A stretch of 64,000 nucleotides of DNA, from contig JAAEAF010000286.1 of the NCBI GenBank assembly GCA_011037195.1, positions 248,001 through 312,000 on the forward strand, written 5' to 3'. Position 1 is the stretch's first letter. Every line of letters begins with the position of its first letter. Made by a program: the position numbers and the translations under genes. Positions 34,581 through 44,900 of this stretch are shown piece by piece. The notes under the pieces were generated by a model. The model worked only from the letters and a program-made list of their open reading frames with translations, had not been told where the DNA came from and did not search any database. The stretch is from Triatoma infestans. Lineage: Eukaryota; Arthropoda; Insecta; Hemiptera; Reduviidae.

Positions 34581-35159
34581 AATATAATTCCATTTTTCAC
34601 ATTGTTCCACTTTTAGAAATTAAGTGTTTGTTTGTTTGTTATGTAGTACATGAAAATTACGACTTTGAAGAAAAGTTTTCAGGCGGAAATTGAAAAATTG
34701 CGTACGAGATATCCTGTGAGTGTTTCATTTCTGAAAACACTCATTACTTTTTGTTTTTATTATTATTATTAATTGGAAATAATAGAGCTTGTTATGAAAC
34801 TATTTCTAGTTTTGTACATTCATACAAATAGTAAGCAGACCGGCACATATTTTGAGACTGAAGCGAGAAGTTGGAATTATTGATTGTTAAAGGTTTGTAA
34901 CGAGATCACTATGCTGTTGTCTGTATAATAGCAGTATATACTAGCTTTCACATCTGGCAACTAAATCAAGTTAGCACGCTGATCTCATCATTTTCAAAAC
35001 AATCAGATATAACCCGGGGAGGGGGGTGAGTAGAGAACATATCTAGATCATGACACCACTGCCAACTGTATTAACATATACATATATATACAATACAGCC
35101 ATTTGGCAGGGTACGTAACTTATAATATTGTAAGGATAGTGTCCAAAAAATAGCAGCCA

Positions 35160-35590
35160 GCAAAATTATCACGAGAGTGCTATAGGAAGTAGGGATTGTG
35201 TCAAATTTTGTAATCATAGCTTTCAACGGAAATGTATATTTTATGGTCCTGTGGAAACAGTTTTTTAGGGATTGGCCTGAATGTAACCAAACAGTTAGTA
35301 GAGGGATTGGCCTGAATGTAACCAAACATCCCAAAAATGGAAAATCTCAGTAAGCTCAAACTTTATAATCCAGTTAGGTATCACCATCGCATCCAACTCT
35401 AACGTTTCGGTCAATATCCATCGACCGGCAATGCGATGATTTAACCGTGATGATTTGTTCGTGATGTTCTCGAAAATGGCTCCAAGGTTTTCTTTTTAAA
35501 CCCCATGCACTAATTACATGACGATTATTTTCATTTGAATTTTTCCAAGAAAATTTATTTTTTGAAGGGTTTTGTGGGTGCTGCAATGTT
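35160..35590 (+). repeat. Dispersed repeat DR1
   Basis: GTGTCAAATTTTGTAATC, AACGGAAATGTATATTTT, CATCGCATCCAACTC, TCAATATCCATCGACCGGCA, GTTCTCGAAAATGGCTCC, AAATTTATTTTTTGAAGGG. A 20-bp string (GAGGGATTGGCCTGAATGTA) occurs twice, at about 35268 and 35301. Confidence 0.7.
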
Positions 35591-35597
35591 AATAAGT

Positions 35598-35784
35598 AAA
35601 AGAATAAAATAAAGTAATGCCTATTTTTTTAGACGGGTTTAACGTCCAAGTAGGTGTTGGGGCGGAGGTAGAAACACAATTAACATTTTCTAAATGAATG
35701 TTTAGCAGTTATACGCGGGCCTCGAACTGGGAACCTCCAACTTACAAGTCCATGCTCGTAACCATTGCACCAAATCCGCCCCGC
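35598..35784 (-). mobile_element. tRNA-derived SINE, family 2, with 8-bp target duplication
   Basis: The minus-strand head GGGGCGGATTTGGTGCAATG then GTTACGAGCATGGAC, with a B-box-like CCCAGTTCGAGGCC, resembles a tRNA with pol III A and B boxes. An unrelated body and an A-rich tail follow. TAATAAGT flanks it at 35590-35597 and 35785-35792. The head differs from SINE family 1. Confidence 0.8.
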
Positions 35785-35798
35785 TAATAAGTTTGGCA

Positions 35799-35870
35799 GC
35801 GGCGGGATTCCAACCAGACTAGTAGCATTCACTAGAGTTACATGCTACCACTCGGCTGCTGGCGAGTGCT
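35799..35870 (-). repeat. tRNA-like fragment
   Basis: Minus strand GCAGCCGAGTGGTAGCATGT and GGTTGGAATCCCGCCGCTGC have A-box- and B-box-like parts in tRNA spacing. Probably the head of another SINE or a decayed tRNA copy; no clean cloverleaf closes, so it is not called as a tRNA gene. Confidence 0.45.
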
Positions 35871-36049
35871 TTGCTCAATGTTAAGCCATTCTTCTAATGA
35901 AACCACTTCAGTATGATGAACGGTTATTCGACCATTTGTATAATATTTAAGGTACATTAAATATACCAAGTTTCTAAAATTCCAAGTTTAAAGAAATAAT
36001 GATTTTGGGTTTTATCATAATTTGATTATTTAAAAGTCAACAGGTTGCC

Positions 36050-36660
36050 TTCAGGCTATCAATTCATCAGGGATTTCCCATTGATGGCCTGCTCCATTTT
36101 GTTCACTTACTGGTTTCGGGCGTTCGCTCACCATCAGAATATCTTGATAAACTGTGTCATAGACTTGTACAGAACAAAATCAGTTTACATACTATTTTGA
36201 GAAGTGTTTTGTTATAAACTGAGTTTATAGGAAAGAGGGGGTTTTTCTCCTTGACTAACACTACATTTTGTTTCCGTTTATAAAAGAGCCATTAAGTTTC
36301 AATTACTTTATGGAGTAATTATAATATAAATATTGTGTAAACACAAATATAAAAATTTACTTCATGAAGTAATTTAAATTTCGTTTTTAAAGAACCAAAG
36401 TATAATGCCTAAAAAAAATGGAAAAATGTGGCATTAACCAAGGATAAAGAAAAATCCTTCAAAACCTATTTGTCATTAAAAAATAAAAATAAAAACTTCT
36501 CAAAATAGTCTATAAACTGATTTTTGTTGCTCCGTGCAAGTCTTTGTTGTCACCTGGTTTAATCAAGACATCCTGATGAGCCTGAAACCGCTCGCTGACC
36601 ACAAAATGGAGCAGGTCTTCACGGAAAAAACACTGATGTTTTCCAGCACACCCAACTGCG
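36050..36660. mobile_element. Foldback element with hammerhead-like motifs in both arms
   Basis: The left arm 36053-36215 is an imperfect inverted copy of the right arm 36490-36645. Shared strings include CCTGCTCCATTTTGT, GACTTG(T/C)AC, AAAATCAGTTTA and ACTATTTTGAGAAG. The left arm (minus strand, 36101-36140) has CTGATGG, a mismatched stem II and GAAACCAGTA. The right arm (plus, 36569-36595) has CTGATGA then GAAACC with stem II collapsed to four bases. Same family as 62165-62600. Confidence 0.8.
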
Positions 36661-37864
36661 ATTAATCAATTTTCCTCTGCATCCGGCTCGGAGGACCATG
36701 ATATTCTAGTTTTCGATAAATTGCAATTATAAGATTAATTTTGAAATAATTAAAAATTAGATATTTACTTATGATGCGGGGCAGAGAGTATGTAGGTGTA
36801 GTTTTTCTGTGTTTAATTATTTAAATATTAACAAAGAAATGTGCGAGGGGGCAAAATACTGTGAGCCTAGTCAAAGAAATTTTGTTTTGCGATGAAATTA
36901 AAATTGTAATCCTTTAATTACGGCTATGGCACTTCGCACCCACCATCACTTCAAACAAACAAAGCTTTATTCTTTGGTAGAAAACAGAACGAGTAAGTAA
37001 AGTAGTAATACCTGTCTGTTTTAAGTTTTATGAAAAGTGGGGAAAAAAAGAAGGAAATTTAAGGATTTAGAAAATCCCGCTTCTTTTATCTCACGCGCAC
37101 TTTCACCCACAACACTGTTATTATGTTGTTACTCATTCAGACAGACTGGTACAATAAACAGTTCCACCAACAGCTCTTTCCCTCTCTGTCAAGATTTCTC
37201 TCTCTCACTCTCCAACTTCTCTATTAAAATTTTCAGCCTTCTATATTAAAATAAGGAAAACCCCTCATTATGGCCAACCTTTCTGATAATTTCTTTTCTT
37301 TAGGATTATGAAAAAGGATTAAAGATATATAAAATTGTTACAAGGCGGGTGACTTTTCTGTATAATTAAAAACCGTCTAAAGATTTCTTATATGTACTTT
37401 CTCATACTTAAGTTCTCTATGAAAGAAAGTATTACCTATAAGTCTCAGTCTTTATGAATTTTCCGGCCTCTAGGCGCAAAATATTTTTACTTTCTCTTAG
37501 TATAATCAGAGAATATCTTCGGGTCAGATTTTTCATTTTGTTTTTAACAGTAATATTCAAGTACTCGCTTTGAGCTTCTTTGAATTAGAAAAAAAATCTG
37601 GTGAGAAATCGCTCTAAAGGATCTTCATTTATTGCACTTGATACAATTTATTACTAAATTGACAGATTTTCTTCAATTTGGACTTTTTACTCGATGTGTA
37701 GTTGTTCTAACCTAAATGTAGTACTGGTGGAGATACAAGTTGATTCATAGCTACCGGGTACCGGTAATACTTGAACAACAGAATCTGCAGAATCTCCTAA
37801 ATCTATTTTTCCCATTCTAATGGGGTTCGAAATAAAATGTACTTATGCGGAAAAAAGTTCGCCC
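36661..37864. other. Intronic DNA, nothing recognised
   Basis: AT-rich with a pyrimidine-rich stretch near 37170-37215. No repeat or coding signal supported. Confidence 0.45.
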
Positions 37865-38260
37865 ACCCAAAGAAGTACCTAAATAAATGTTCCCAGAAAA
37901 ATGTATCAAATAAAAGTTGTAGCTCGTTATATGTATAGTTATACAATATATTCAGTTTAAAAATCGTTGCAGCCGCTTTTGAGAAACTTGCAAAAAACTG
38001 AAAAATCCAATCAGTAAAGTGGTACTTCCGGTGAGCAATTTTGACAGGTAAGTTATATCGGATCCCATGATTATACCCAAAAAGATGCCAAGTATGAACG
38101 TTCTACAATTTCTGATTTTGAGCTAGACATTTACATACACAAACATACAGACACATACGCACAGATCATTTTCTGAAAACCATTTTTTTGGACTCAGGAG
38201 GCCTGAATACTTGTATTTCCGGTGAAAACTCGATATAGATAATTTGATTATATTTTCCAA
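37865..38260 (-). repeat. Dispersed repeat DR1
   Basis: CAGAAAAATGTATCAAATAA, AAAATCGTTGCAGCCGCTTT, TGAGAAACTTGCAAAAAACT, GTACTTCCGGTGAGCAATTT and TATTTCCGGTGAAAACTCGA in minus order. Confidence 0.75.
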
Positions 38261-38372
38261 GCCTAATTATTGAGCTTCTAGTTATTTAATAAAAATTCCT
38301 AATTTAAAGTCAATTAATGAGAATTGCAGTACGTTTTGTTCATTTTGCAGTACTTCTAAACATTATATAAAG

Positions 38373-38620
38373 GGAAGGGATTAGCTCAATGGCAGCGCGC
38401 AGACCAGCGCCGCGGAGGTTTCGGGTTCGAATCCAGCATGCTGCCCTTAGATTTTCTCTTCCTAGGAGCCTCTACAGCTCACTGCCTGGTGACGGGCCAG
38501 TTGTCTATAGCTACAGATCACTGTCCGGAGGAGGCCAGCAGAGCTCTGAAGAGGTTCCGTGGGGCACAATATACCTCTCAGGTCGCAGTGCCGGAAATAT
38601 ATATATATATATATATATAA
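38373..38620 (+). mobile_element. tRNA-derived SINE, family 1
   Basis: The head reads GGAAGGGATTAGCTCAATGG (A box) and later GGGTTCGAATCC (B box), then CCCTTAGATTTTCTCTTCCT and a body with ACGGGCCAGTTG and GGAGGCCAGCAGAGCTCTGA. The usual GCGCCTTAAATT tail is replaced by (AT)n at 38597-38619. The head is the best-preserved tRNA-like region of the family here. Not a tRNA gene: it runs straight into the SINE body. Confidence 0.85.
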
Positions 38621-39689
38621 AGACTAAAACTTGTTTCCCTATGTTCAGGTCACTGATTGAAGAAATGTAACTGCCATCTTTTCAGTGAAATATGTTATCA
38701 AGTTGACGTGAATATATGATTTCATTCTATTTTTTTTTTTTTTATCTTTTATATTTATATTTTTTTCTTTATGATTATATATTTCTGAAGAAAAGGGCTT
38801 CAAAATTTTAGAATTGAAAAATAAAAAAATCAAAAGAAAAATCAAGTTTGTACGTTCACTTACAGAAAAGGAAATTGTAGTGTATTTAGGTAGACTTTTC
38901 TTAAGGAACATACGCTTATTTCAACTTGATATTCTTTATAACAGAATATGTATGCAAATTGAAACCTGTACACTGCCTGTCTCTCTCTCTCTCTTATTTT
39001 GTGACTTACAGTTAAACATCTTCGTTTCCATAGCTACATATATGAAAATCTTATTTAATACGAGTTTCCCAAAAATGACGGAATATTTTTAAAAACTGTA
39101 CACCATAGTAGAATGGAAAATTATGTTATAGATTCATTATTTTTCATTTCATTGGAAATTTACTCCATATATCATTCACATTCACGTGTTGTAAGTTTTC
39201 CTCTTTCTTCAATCTACGCAAATTCTTTTATCCAAAATAAGTTTGTTTTTAAATAGGATGGAAATGCTTAGAGTTACAGCTTTTCTAAATTTCTCTTGAT
39301 GAAAATTAGTTTTTAGTTTCAGCATTTTGGACTGTCAAAACCTGTTACCACCGCAAGGAGGAGTGTGAAACACCCACACGATTTAGTCTTACTGCTAAAT
39401 TCTAGTACTTCTTGACAAACTTTCTTCAGAGTTGAAATATAACTAAATATTTTTAGTTCCTCTTAATACACATATGCCAGAACGGTATATTCTACATACC
39501 ATATTACTATAAGTCAAGACTAAAATCACTGTTTTCGGGAAGGTGTTTTAAAACTAAAATGTTAGGTCTACATTACATGTAATTATTGAATTAAGTTTAA
39601 TGAAACCTGTAAAGTGTTTTTCTCTACAAAATTTAAAAAATACTAAAATGAAAAGTGACCGCACTTCCGGTCAACTGATTTTCAACAGT
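38621..39689. other. Intronic DNA with DR1 end fragment
   Basis: (CT)n near 38980. 39360-39440 carries GTGAAACACCCACACGATTT, the DR1 right end in minus orientation. 39600-39680 has further weak DR1 strings (GACCGCACTTCCGGTCAACT). Nothing coding. Confidence 0.45.
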
Positions 39690-39766
39690 TGAATATGGTT
39701 GGGCCTGCAATCCCGGATAACATCTACGATTTTATCCGTCGTAGCATGCTACATTGTTTTGGTTCT

Positions 39767-39797
39767 GACCGATTTCTGATTTTCATCCATCGTCAGA
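39767..39797 (-). ncRNA. Hammerhead-ribozyme-like motif
   Basis: Minus strand: canonical core CTGACGA, then T, stem GGAT with loop GAAA and stem ATCA (three pairs plus a mismatch), then GAAA, then TCGGTC where the best copy has CCGGTC. Core intact, helices weakened. Activity not implied. Confidence 0.4.
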
Positions 39798-39899
39798 GTA
39801 CAGTTTACATAGAGAGACGACTTCAACTATATGTTTATATCACAAACCACACTGGTTGACTGGAGTGAAAAGAAAATCCGAATCCTGTCAGAACCGAAA

Positions 39900-40034
39900 C
39901 ATTGAAGCCTTACTACCAGCGATAAACATTGAAGCCATACTACCAGCGATAAACATTGAAGCCATACTACCAGCGATAAACATTGTAGCCATACTACCAG
40001 CGATAAACATTGTAGCCATACTACCAGCGATAAA
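39900..40034 (+). repeat. 27-bp tandem repeat, five units
   Basis: Five adjoining 27-bp units (39900, 39927, 39954, 39981, 40008), each CATTG(A/T)AGCC then (A/T)TACTACCAGCGATAAA. Units differ by only one or two substitutions. The period is a multiple of three and one frame reads NIEAILPAI repeatedly, but there is no gene context and the repeat lies inside a foldback arm. Confidence 0.95.
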
Positions 40035-40060
40035 ATCATAGAGATTTTCAAACTCTCCTT

Positions 40061-42834
40061 AATATGATATAAATGGAAGAACTGTACTTATATTGTATAC
40101 ATAATACAACACTTCAGGGTAAAGTCTATCGGCGGCACTCCTTCAGAACTTCAGGACGCTTAGAAAATTCATTTTCCCCGGAGAATGTTTTCAAGTGAAG
40201 GCGAGGGATCTCTATTTGTGTAAATATCGAGTTTAAAAGAAAATCCTCCCTTTCGAAAAATTCATGAAAATCTACAAACAGGCCCTTTTCACAAACAGGT
40301 CTTTCCCATTGATACATGAGGATCAAAACCTTCCTATCGGACCCTCTGGACATCGCACCCCTAACGGTATCTTAAGTTTGAAGTTTCTGAGATTATTTTT
40401 TTTATATATATATTTTGCTGAAACACGGCCAACCTCAAACATAGCATTCGCCAACAACATTTTCTCTCAGAGAAAAGATTTTGAAAACTTTTTAAACAAT
40501 TTTTATTGCTCGAGGGATTTGAAAAATTGCGAGTAAAAAAAGACACTGCCGGAGGACTGAGTTAATAGGTGCGTCGTATTGCCTGAGTTCTTTTTTAAGA
40601 TTTGCTGCAAATACCAAAATATGCGCTCGCGCAAACTGATGATGGCAAAATGGTAGACGGAGCTTATTAACAATTTATGGGAAATGAGCTTTTCCAGGCC
40701 TAATATGCCTTTCTACGATAATTAGGGTGCAAAAGAAACTATAAAAAACAAGGGATAAAGCAGTAATTCCTGCTGCCCGTGGGTTCATAGTAGTTAGGAA
40801 CTTTGTCTAGTCCTGATTGCAAGATCATTCCAGTGTAAATGCAACTCTTTTGAAAACATTTTCTACATTGGCAATACCAGGAAAGAGTTATTGATCACGT
40901 TAATATCAGGAGTTATCTGTTCTTTGTATCGTCTCTTGAAATTTTTCTAAACATTTTGCGACTTTTATGGTTAGCCATGTCCATTAGTTCACTTTTACAA
41001 TTGCATTTCTAATAGAACGTAACATGCTTCCATTTTCAAAAAGTTAATATCTTCAATAAGAAGATGTAACAGAAATTCTATCAGTTCAAAATTATTGTTT
41101 CTTTTAAAAAAACTGAACATAGACAACAAACATTGTTTGCTAGTTGATGATTATACGCTAAAAGCCTATAGAGAATTCTTCTTCAAATTGTACGAATTAT
41201 TTATTATCGTCATGGGAGTTCGATGTTTAATATATATATTGTCGTAAAAATTGAATCAACGATATATGGCTCCCCGGGGAATTGAAATATTGGCATTTAT
41301 ACCCTTACCTGCAGACCTGTATTTTAATGACTGAGTTTCACTTTTATTATACTAGCAATATTTGGCCAAATAAAATATATATATATGATTTTTCAATACT
41401 GAATAACAATGACTAGAATTACCATGTTTCAATTTAATTAATTTAAAAATGATATAATTTATAATTAAATGATCAATTTTAATAAATTATTTTCTGTATG
41501 CTGCATATTGATTTTCTCCGGCAGAGTTGTCCTAGACCTTTTATTTTCTAGCGTCTCAAGAAGAATTTCCTTATCTCTTGTTCTACATCCTCCAGACATT
41601 ACCGCCCTATCTGCCTTACCACTTTCTTCTACACCATGAAACTTTATCGCCGTCCCTTCGAACTACATGACCTACACAATGCTTCTTTTATCTTCATATC
41701 CGACTAAATAAAAATAAAAAAAAAAAACAGTCCCTAATAAATCAGTTGGCTTTGCAAACTCATTTGACTTTTCTTTTTGATCCATTGTTTGTAAATTTCC
41801 TCTTTAGTGCTACATCTTTTTTTACCAAAAGATTTTATTATATCCTTTTCCAATATTATGCGGCACTCATAATAAAAATTGTCCAAATCATTTCTAATAA
41901 TTCATGTAACACCAATTGGGTAGTTTTATATATTTCAGATATTTCTAAATGATTGGCAGTCAAATCTAAATTTTTGTTTGTCATCTCTCTATTTGTCTGT
42001 TTGTTCCCGCATCACGTAAAATTTGATTTTTTTTTTTTTTTAGAGTTTAGAAATTTAGCCGTAATAGTTTTTTTCTTATTTTGAAAAATAGAGCGCGCTT
42101 TAAATCCTTTCTATTGAATTTACGGCAGTACTTTATCTATATAAGTACCTCCTTGGTTCAACAGTCCTTGGCAGATCCTAGCTTCCTCAATGAAACCTTT
42201 TCCACAAGTCTCTTGGTGCCGTCTCTTGGGTGGTGCCCAAGTTGTTCCTAGGGAGGACACAAATCCTCATCGGATTTTGAGTCTGTCTGTATTCCTTATT
42301 GTACTTAGCTGATTAGAAGTACAACGTAATGGCTGATAAAAGTCTATCATTCCATAAGGAAAAAAACAATTTGATGCGAACACTTCCACCAGTTATCCGG
42401 CCAATAGATTTTCTTCAAACACGGAATTTTTCACAAAACATTTAATCCCCATTAAAATGTTAAAATCACACAATTTATTGAAATGCCCATATGATCTGAT
42501 AAGTATTAAGAAGATGATGGAGGAACATATAATATAACAATATGGTCCTAGGACACAAAGCTTACCCAAAAACAGCACCCACGGGAAAAATCACTTTTCC
42601 CGCGAATAACAAATTCAAAACAAAAAGTGATTGTTATTACACCAATTTCAAAGAAATCCAGTGGGGTTTTCGATAAAGTGACTTTATCGATAAAGTCATG
42701 GTAAACAAGAAAAAAACAGACGACGACCAATTTTGGAAAGATGCACTTCTGGTCAACCGACTTTACGTATTACATGTAATTAACATTATCATTATATAGT
42801 TTGGTTGATCATAAAATAAATTGAAAAGTCACTT
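40061..42834. other. Intronic DNA, mostly unassigned
   Basis: A diverged minus-oriented DR1-like stretch may occupy 40160-40520 (CGGAGAATGTTTTCAAGTG). The rest is AT-rich with no supported feature. A small direct repeat CGATAAAGTGACTTTATCGA followed by TAAAGTC lies near 42670-42700. Confidence 0.4.
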
Positions 42835-43210
42835 TGGAAGGAATGTCACTTTGGAAGTCGTCCCTCCCCTAGAACTATCCTAAAATCTATTTTCCTAGAA
42901 ATAAGTTTTAAATGAAAGTGATAGAATTACACCTTTGTGGAAATTTTAAAGAAAATCTTTGAAAACGTTTTCTTGTTGGATCGGGACGATGTTTCCTATT
43001 GGATTTCCAGGGGACGTCCTGACGTGTATGAAGTTTAAATTTCTTGCGATTTTGTCGTTTTTGAGTTATACTCCATGCTCCCCTTCTAAACACCCACTTT
43101 TTCTTGCTCAGCGGACCTCGAAAAAATATATTTTTGGTGCAAACGCCAATTTTAAAATAACTTCCACGAATGAAAAAGTTTCTCTTACAGTAATAAGTGA
43201 GAAGAAAAAT
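42835..43210 (-). repeat. Dispersed repeat DR1
   Basis: GTCCCTCCCCTAGAACTATC, GAAAATCTTTGAAAACG, GCGATTTTGTCGTTTTTGAG, TTTTGGTGCAAACGCCAATT and a left end TCTCTTACAGTAATAAGTGA in minus order. Confidence 0.65.
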
Positions 43211-43455
43211 TGATTTTGTTACATTCAATATCACGAAATTATTTGGTTCAATTTTATTTTGTAGGTAATAGTTTATTTTATTTAATAATTAGTCAGAATT
43301 ACTTACAAAGTGATGTTTAAAATCCAATGCATCACAAAGAACAATACCGGAAAAACTAAAAACTAATCTTATCCGCGACATTTCCCTTTCCCTTTTGACT
43401 TTTGTTGAAGTTTCTTAAGAAGGCCAAGTTTTTAAAATTAAATAATGATCAGTAT

Positions 43456-43842
43456 TGTAACGCAGCCACTAGTGCCATCTAGGAGAGAAAGCCCAGGCCC
43501 TCAAGTTCTCCTCGTGGCCGCTGGGAAGCGCTAGCGGAGCGCTGTAGGTTATTCTAGAACCTTCCAGACCCCTCTCCGCTGGTAAATAGTGAACAACAGC
43601 TTGAGTCTATGGAGTCTTGTTACAAACGGAGTGCGCATTTGTGAAAAGTGAATAAAAAGTAAACTAAGAGAACCTTTGTTGGTTTAAACTGTGTATTAAT
43701 TATTATTAAGTGCTTTATTTGTAATTTATTGTGTTGAACAATAAATTGGTGTTTTTTTTAGAAGTTTAGAGTGTTTTATCTACTTAGAGAGTGTTAAAAT
43801 TAGAAACTAATTGCAGCAGCTAGTTTAAGGAAAAACGTTACA
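43456..43842. mobile_element. Solo LTR, Ty3/gypsy-like, with 4-bp target duplication
   Basis: 387 bp starting TGTAACG and ending CGTTACA, perfect inverted 7-mers, flanked by GTAT at 43452-43455 and 43843-43846. GC-rich 5' half (GGAAGCGCTAGCGGAGCGCT) and AT-rich 3' half with AATAAA near 43741. No internal sequence next to it, so the body was lost by LTR-LTR recombination. Different family from the LTRs at 55909 and 59448. Confidence 0.85.
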
Positions 43843-44579
43843 GTATTATTAGATCCAGAATGCCTTAAAATCCTCGATTTCGATCTGATATGATCACAGT
43901 ATCTTTAATTGAACTAATAAAACTCTAATTGAAATAATTTACGTCATTTTCCTGTATTTAAAAAAAAAAATACAACAATAAACAGGTCTAGAAAAAAAAA
44001 AATAGATAAGACGAAAGAATTGGTAAAAACATTTCTACTTAATTTCCATATGATTAGATAGAAATGTTTAAATGAAATATTTCAAATAGATAATAATAAG
44101 GACGTGATGCTGTAATTCATTGATAAAAATATTCTGTGAATGAAATTGCATCTTACTCGTTATCAAACACATACTTGGTAATACAATCATGTAAAGATTT
44201 TCCTAGAAATCCATGTTTTTCAATTAATTAATTAGAATATTAAATAATTATCTGCAAATATATTTCTTTGAAAAGAAATTAGAAAATATATAGTATTACT
44301 GTTCCAAGTATATTTTATGACCGGACTGATTGCACCAAATTATGAATTTTAATAGATAAACAATGAGATGAATCACTCACGTTTTTCTCTAACTGTCCCT
44401 TGGTGACACAATTATGAAATTGACAAATTTTCTTTAAACTCAACGTTTAATTGCGCGTAACATAAATACAAGTAGTAGTAGGGGTCCATGTTAGTTGTCA
44501 CACTTTGGGTATCACATAGCAGATATTGAACTGAATTATATTCTATCCAGCAGTCTGCTCCATGATCAGTGGCCTACCA

Positions 44580-44900
44580 CACTTAAAAATGTAACGTCGA
44601 GATTCCTCCAAACCCCACAAAAAGGAAATTGTTCTGGGAAAATGTAAACAAAAAAAAATGAGAGGTAGGAAAATGAGAGACACTGAGATAATTTAGACTG
44701 CGAAGGTTAAAGAAAATTCGTTAGAGCCATTTTCGAAAAAATCGCAAAAACTGAAAAAGAAAGCTTCAGTAAAATGGCGCACCTTAGGTTGACGTATTTT
44801 GATCGAAACTGTCCTGTTGAATGCGATGATTATTGTAGAGAATATCAGCTTATGGTTTCCTGCGATTTGTCATTTTTAAGATTATTTTATATTTTCACGC
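44580..44900 (-). repeat. Dispersed repeat DR1
   Basis: AAAGAAAATTCGTTAGAGCC, TTTTCGAAAAAATCGCAAAA, TTCAGTAAAATGGCGCACC and GCGATTTGTCATTTTTAAG in minus order. Confidence 0.75.

Larger units (their letters stand above)
39690..40060. mobile_element. Foldback element with hammerhead-like motif and expanded arm
   Basis: The left arm (GATTTTATCCGTCGTAGCAT, then ACATTGTTTTGGTTCTGACC, about 39728-39770) has its inverted counterpart in two pieces on the right: GGATTCGG/TTCTGACAGG near 39875-39898 and GATAAAATCATAG near 40029-40040. Five 27-bp repeats fill the interval between them. Confidence 0.75.

Noticed and set aside
38373..38450. tRNA gene with A and B boxes
   Set aside because: It continues without a break into the shared SINE body seen at five other loci, and the acceptor stem does not close.
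39900..40034. CRISPR array or coding repeat protein
   Set aside because: Units are contiguous with no spacers, in a eukaryotic intron and inside a foldback arm; the open frame is a consequence of the 27-bp period.
42908..43234. Overlapping frames on both strands
   Set aside because: Both lie in a DR1 copy and no other copy keeps either frame open.
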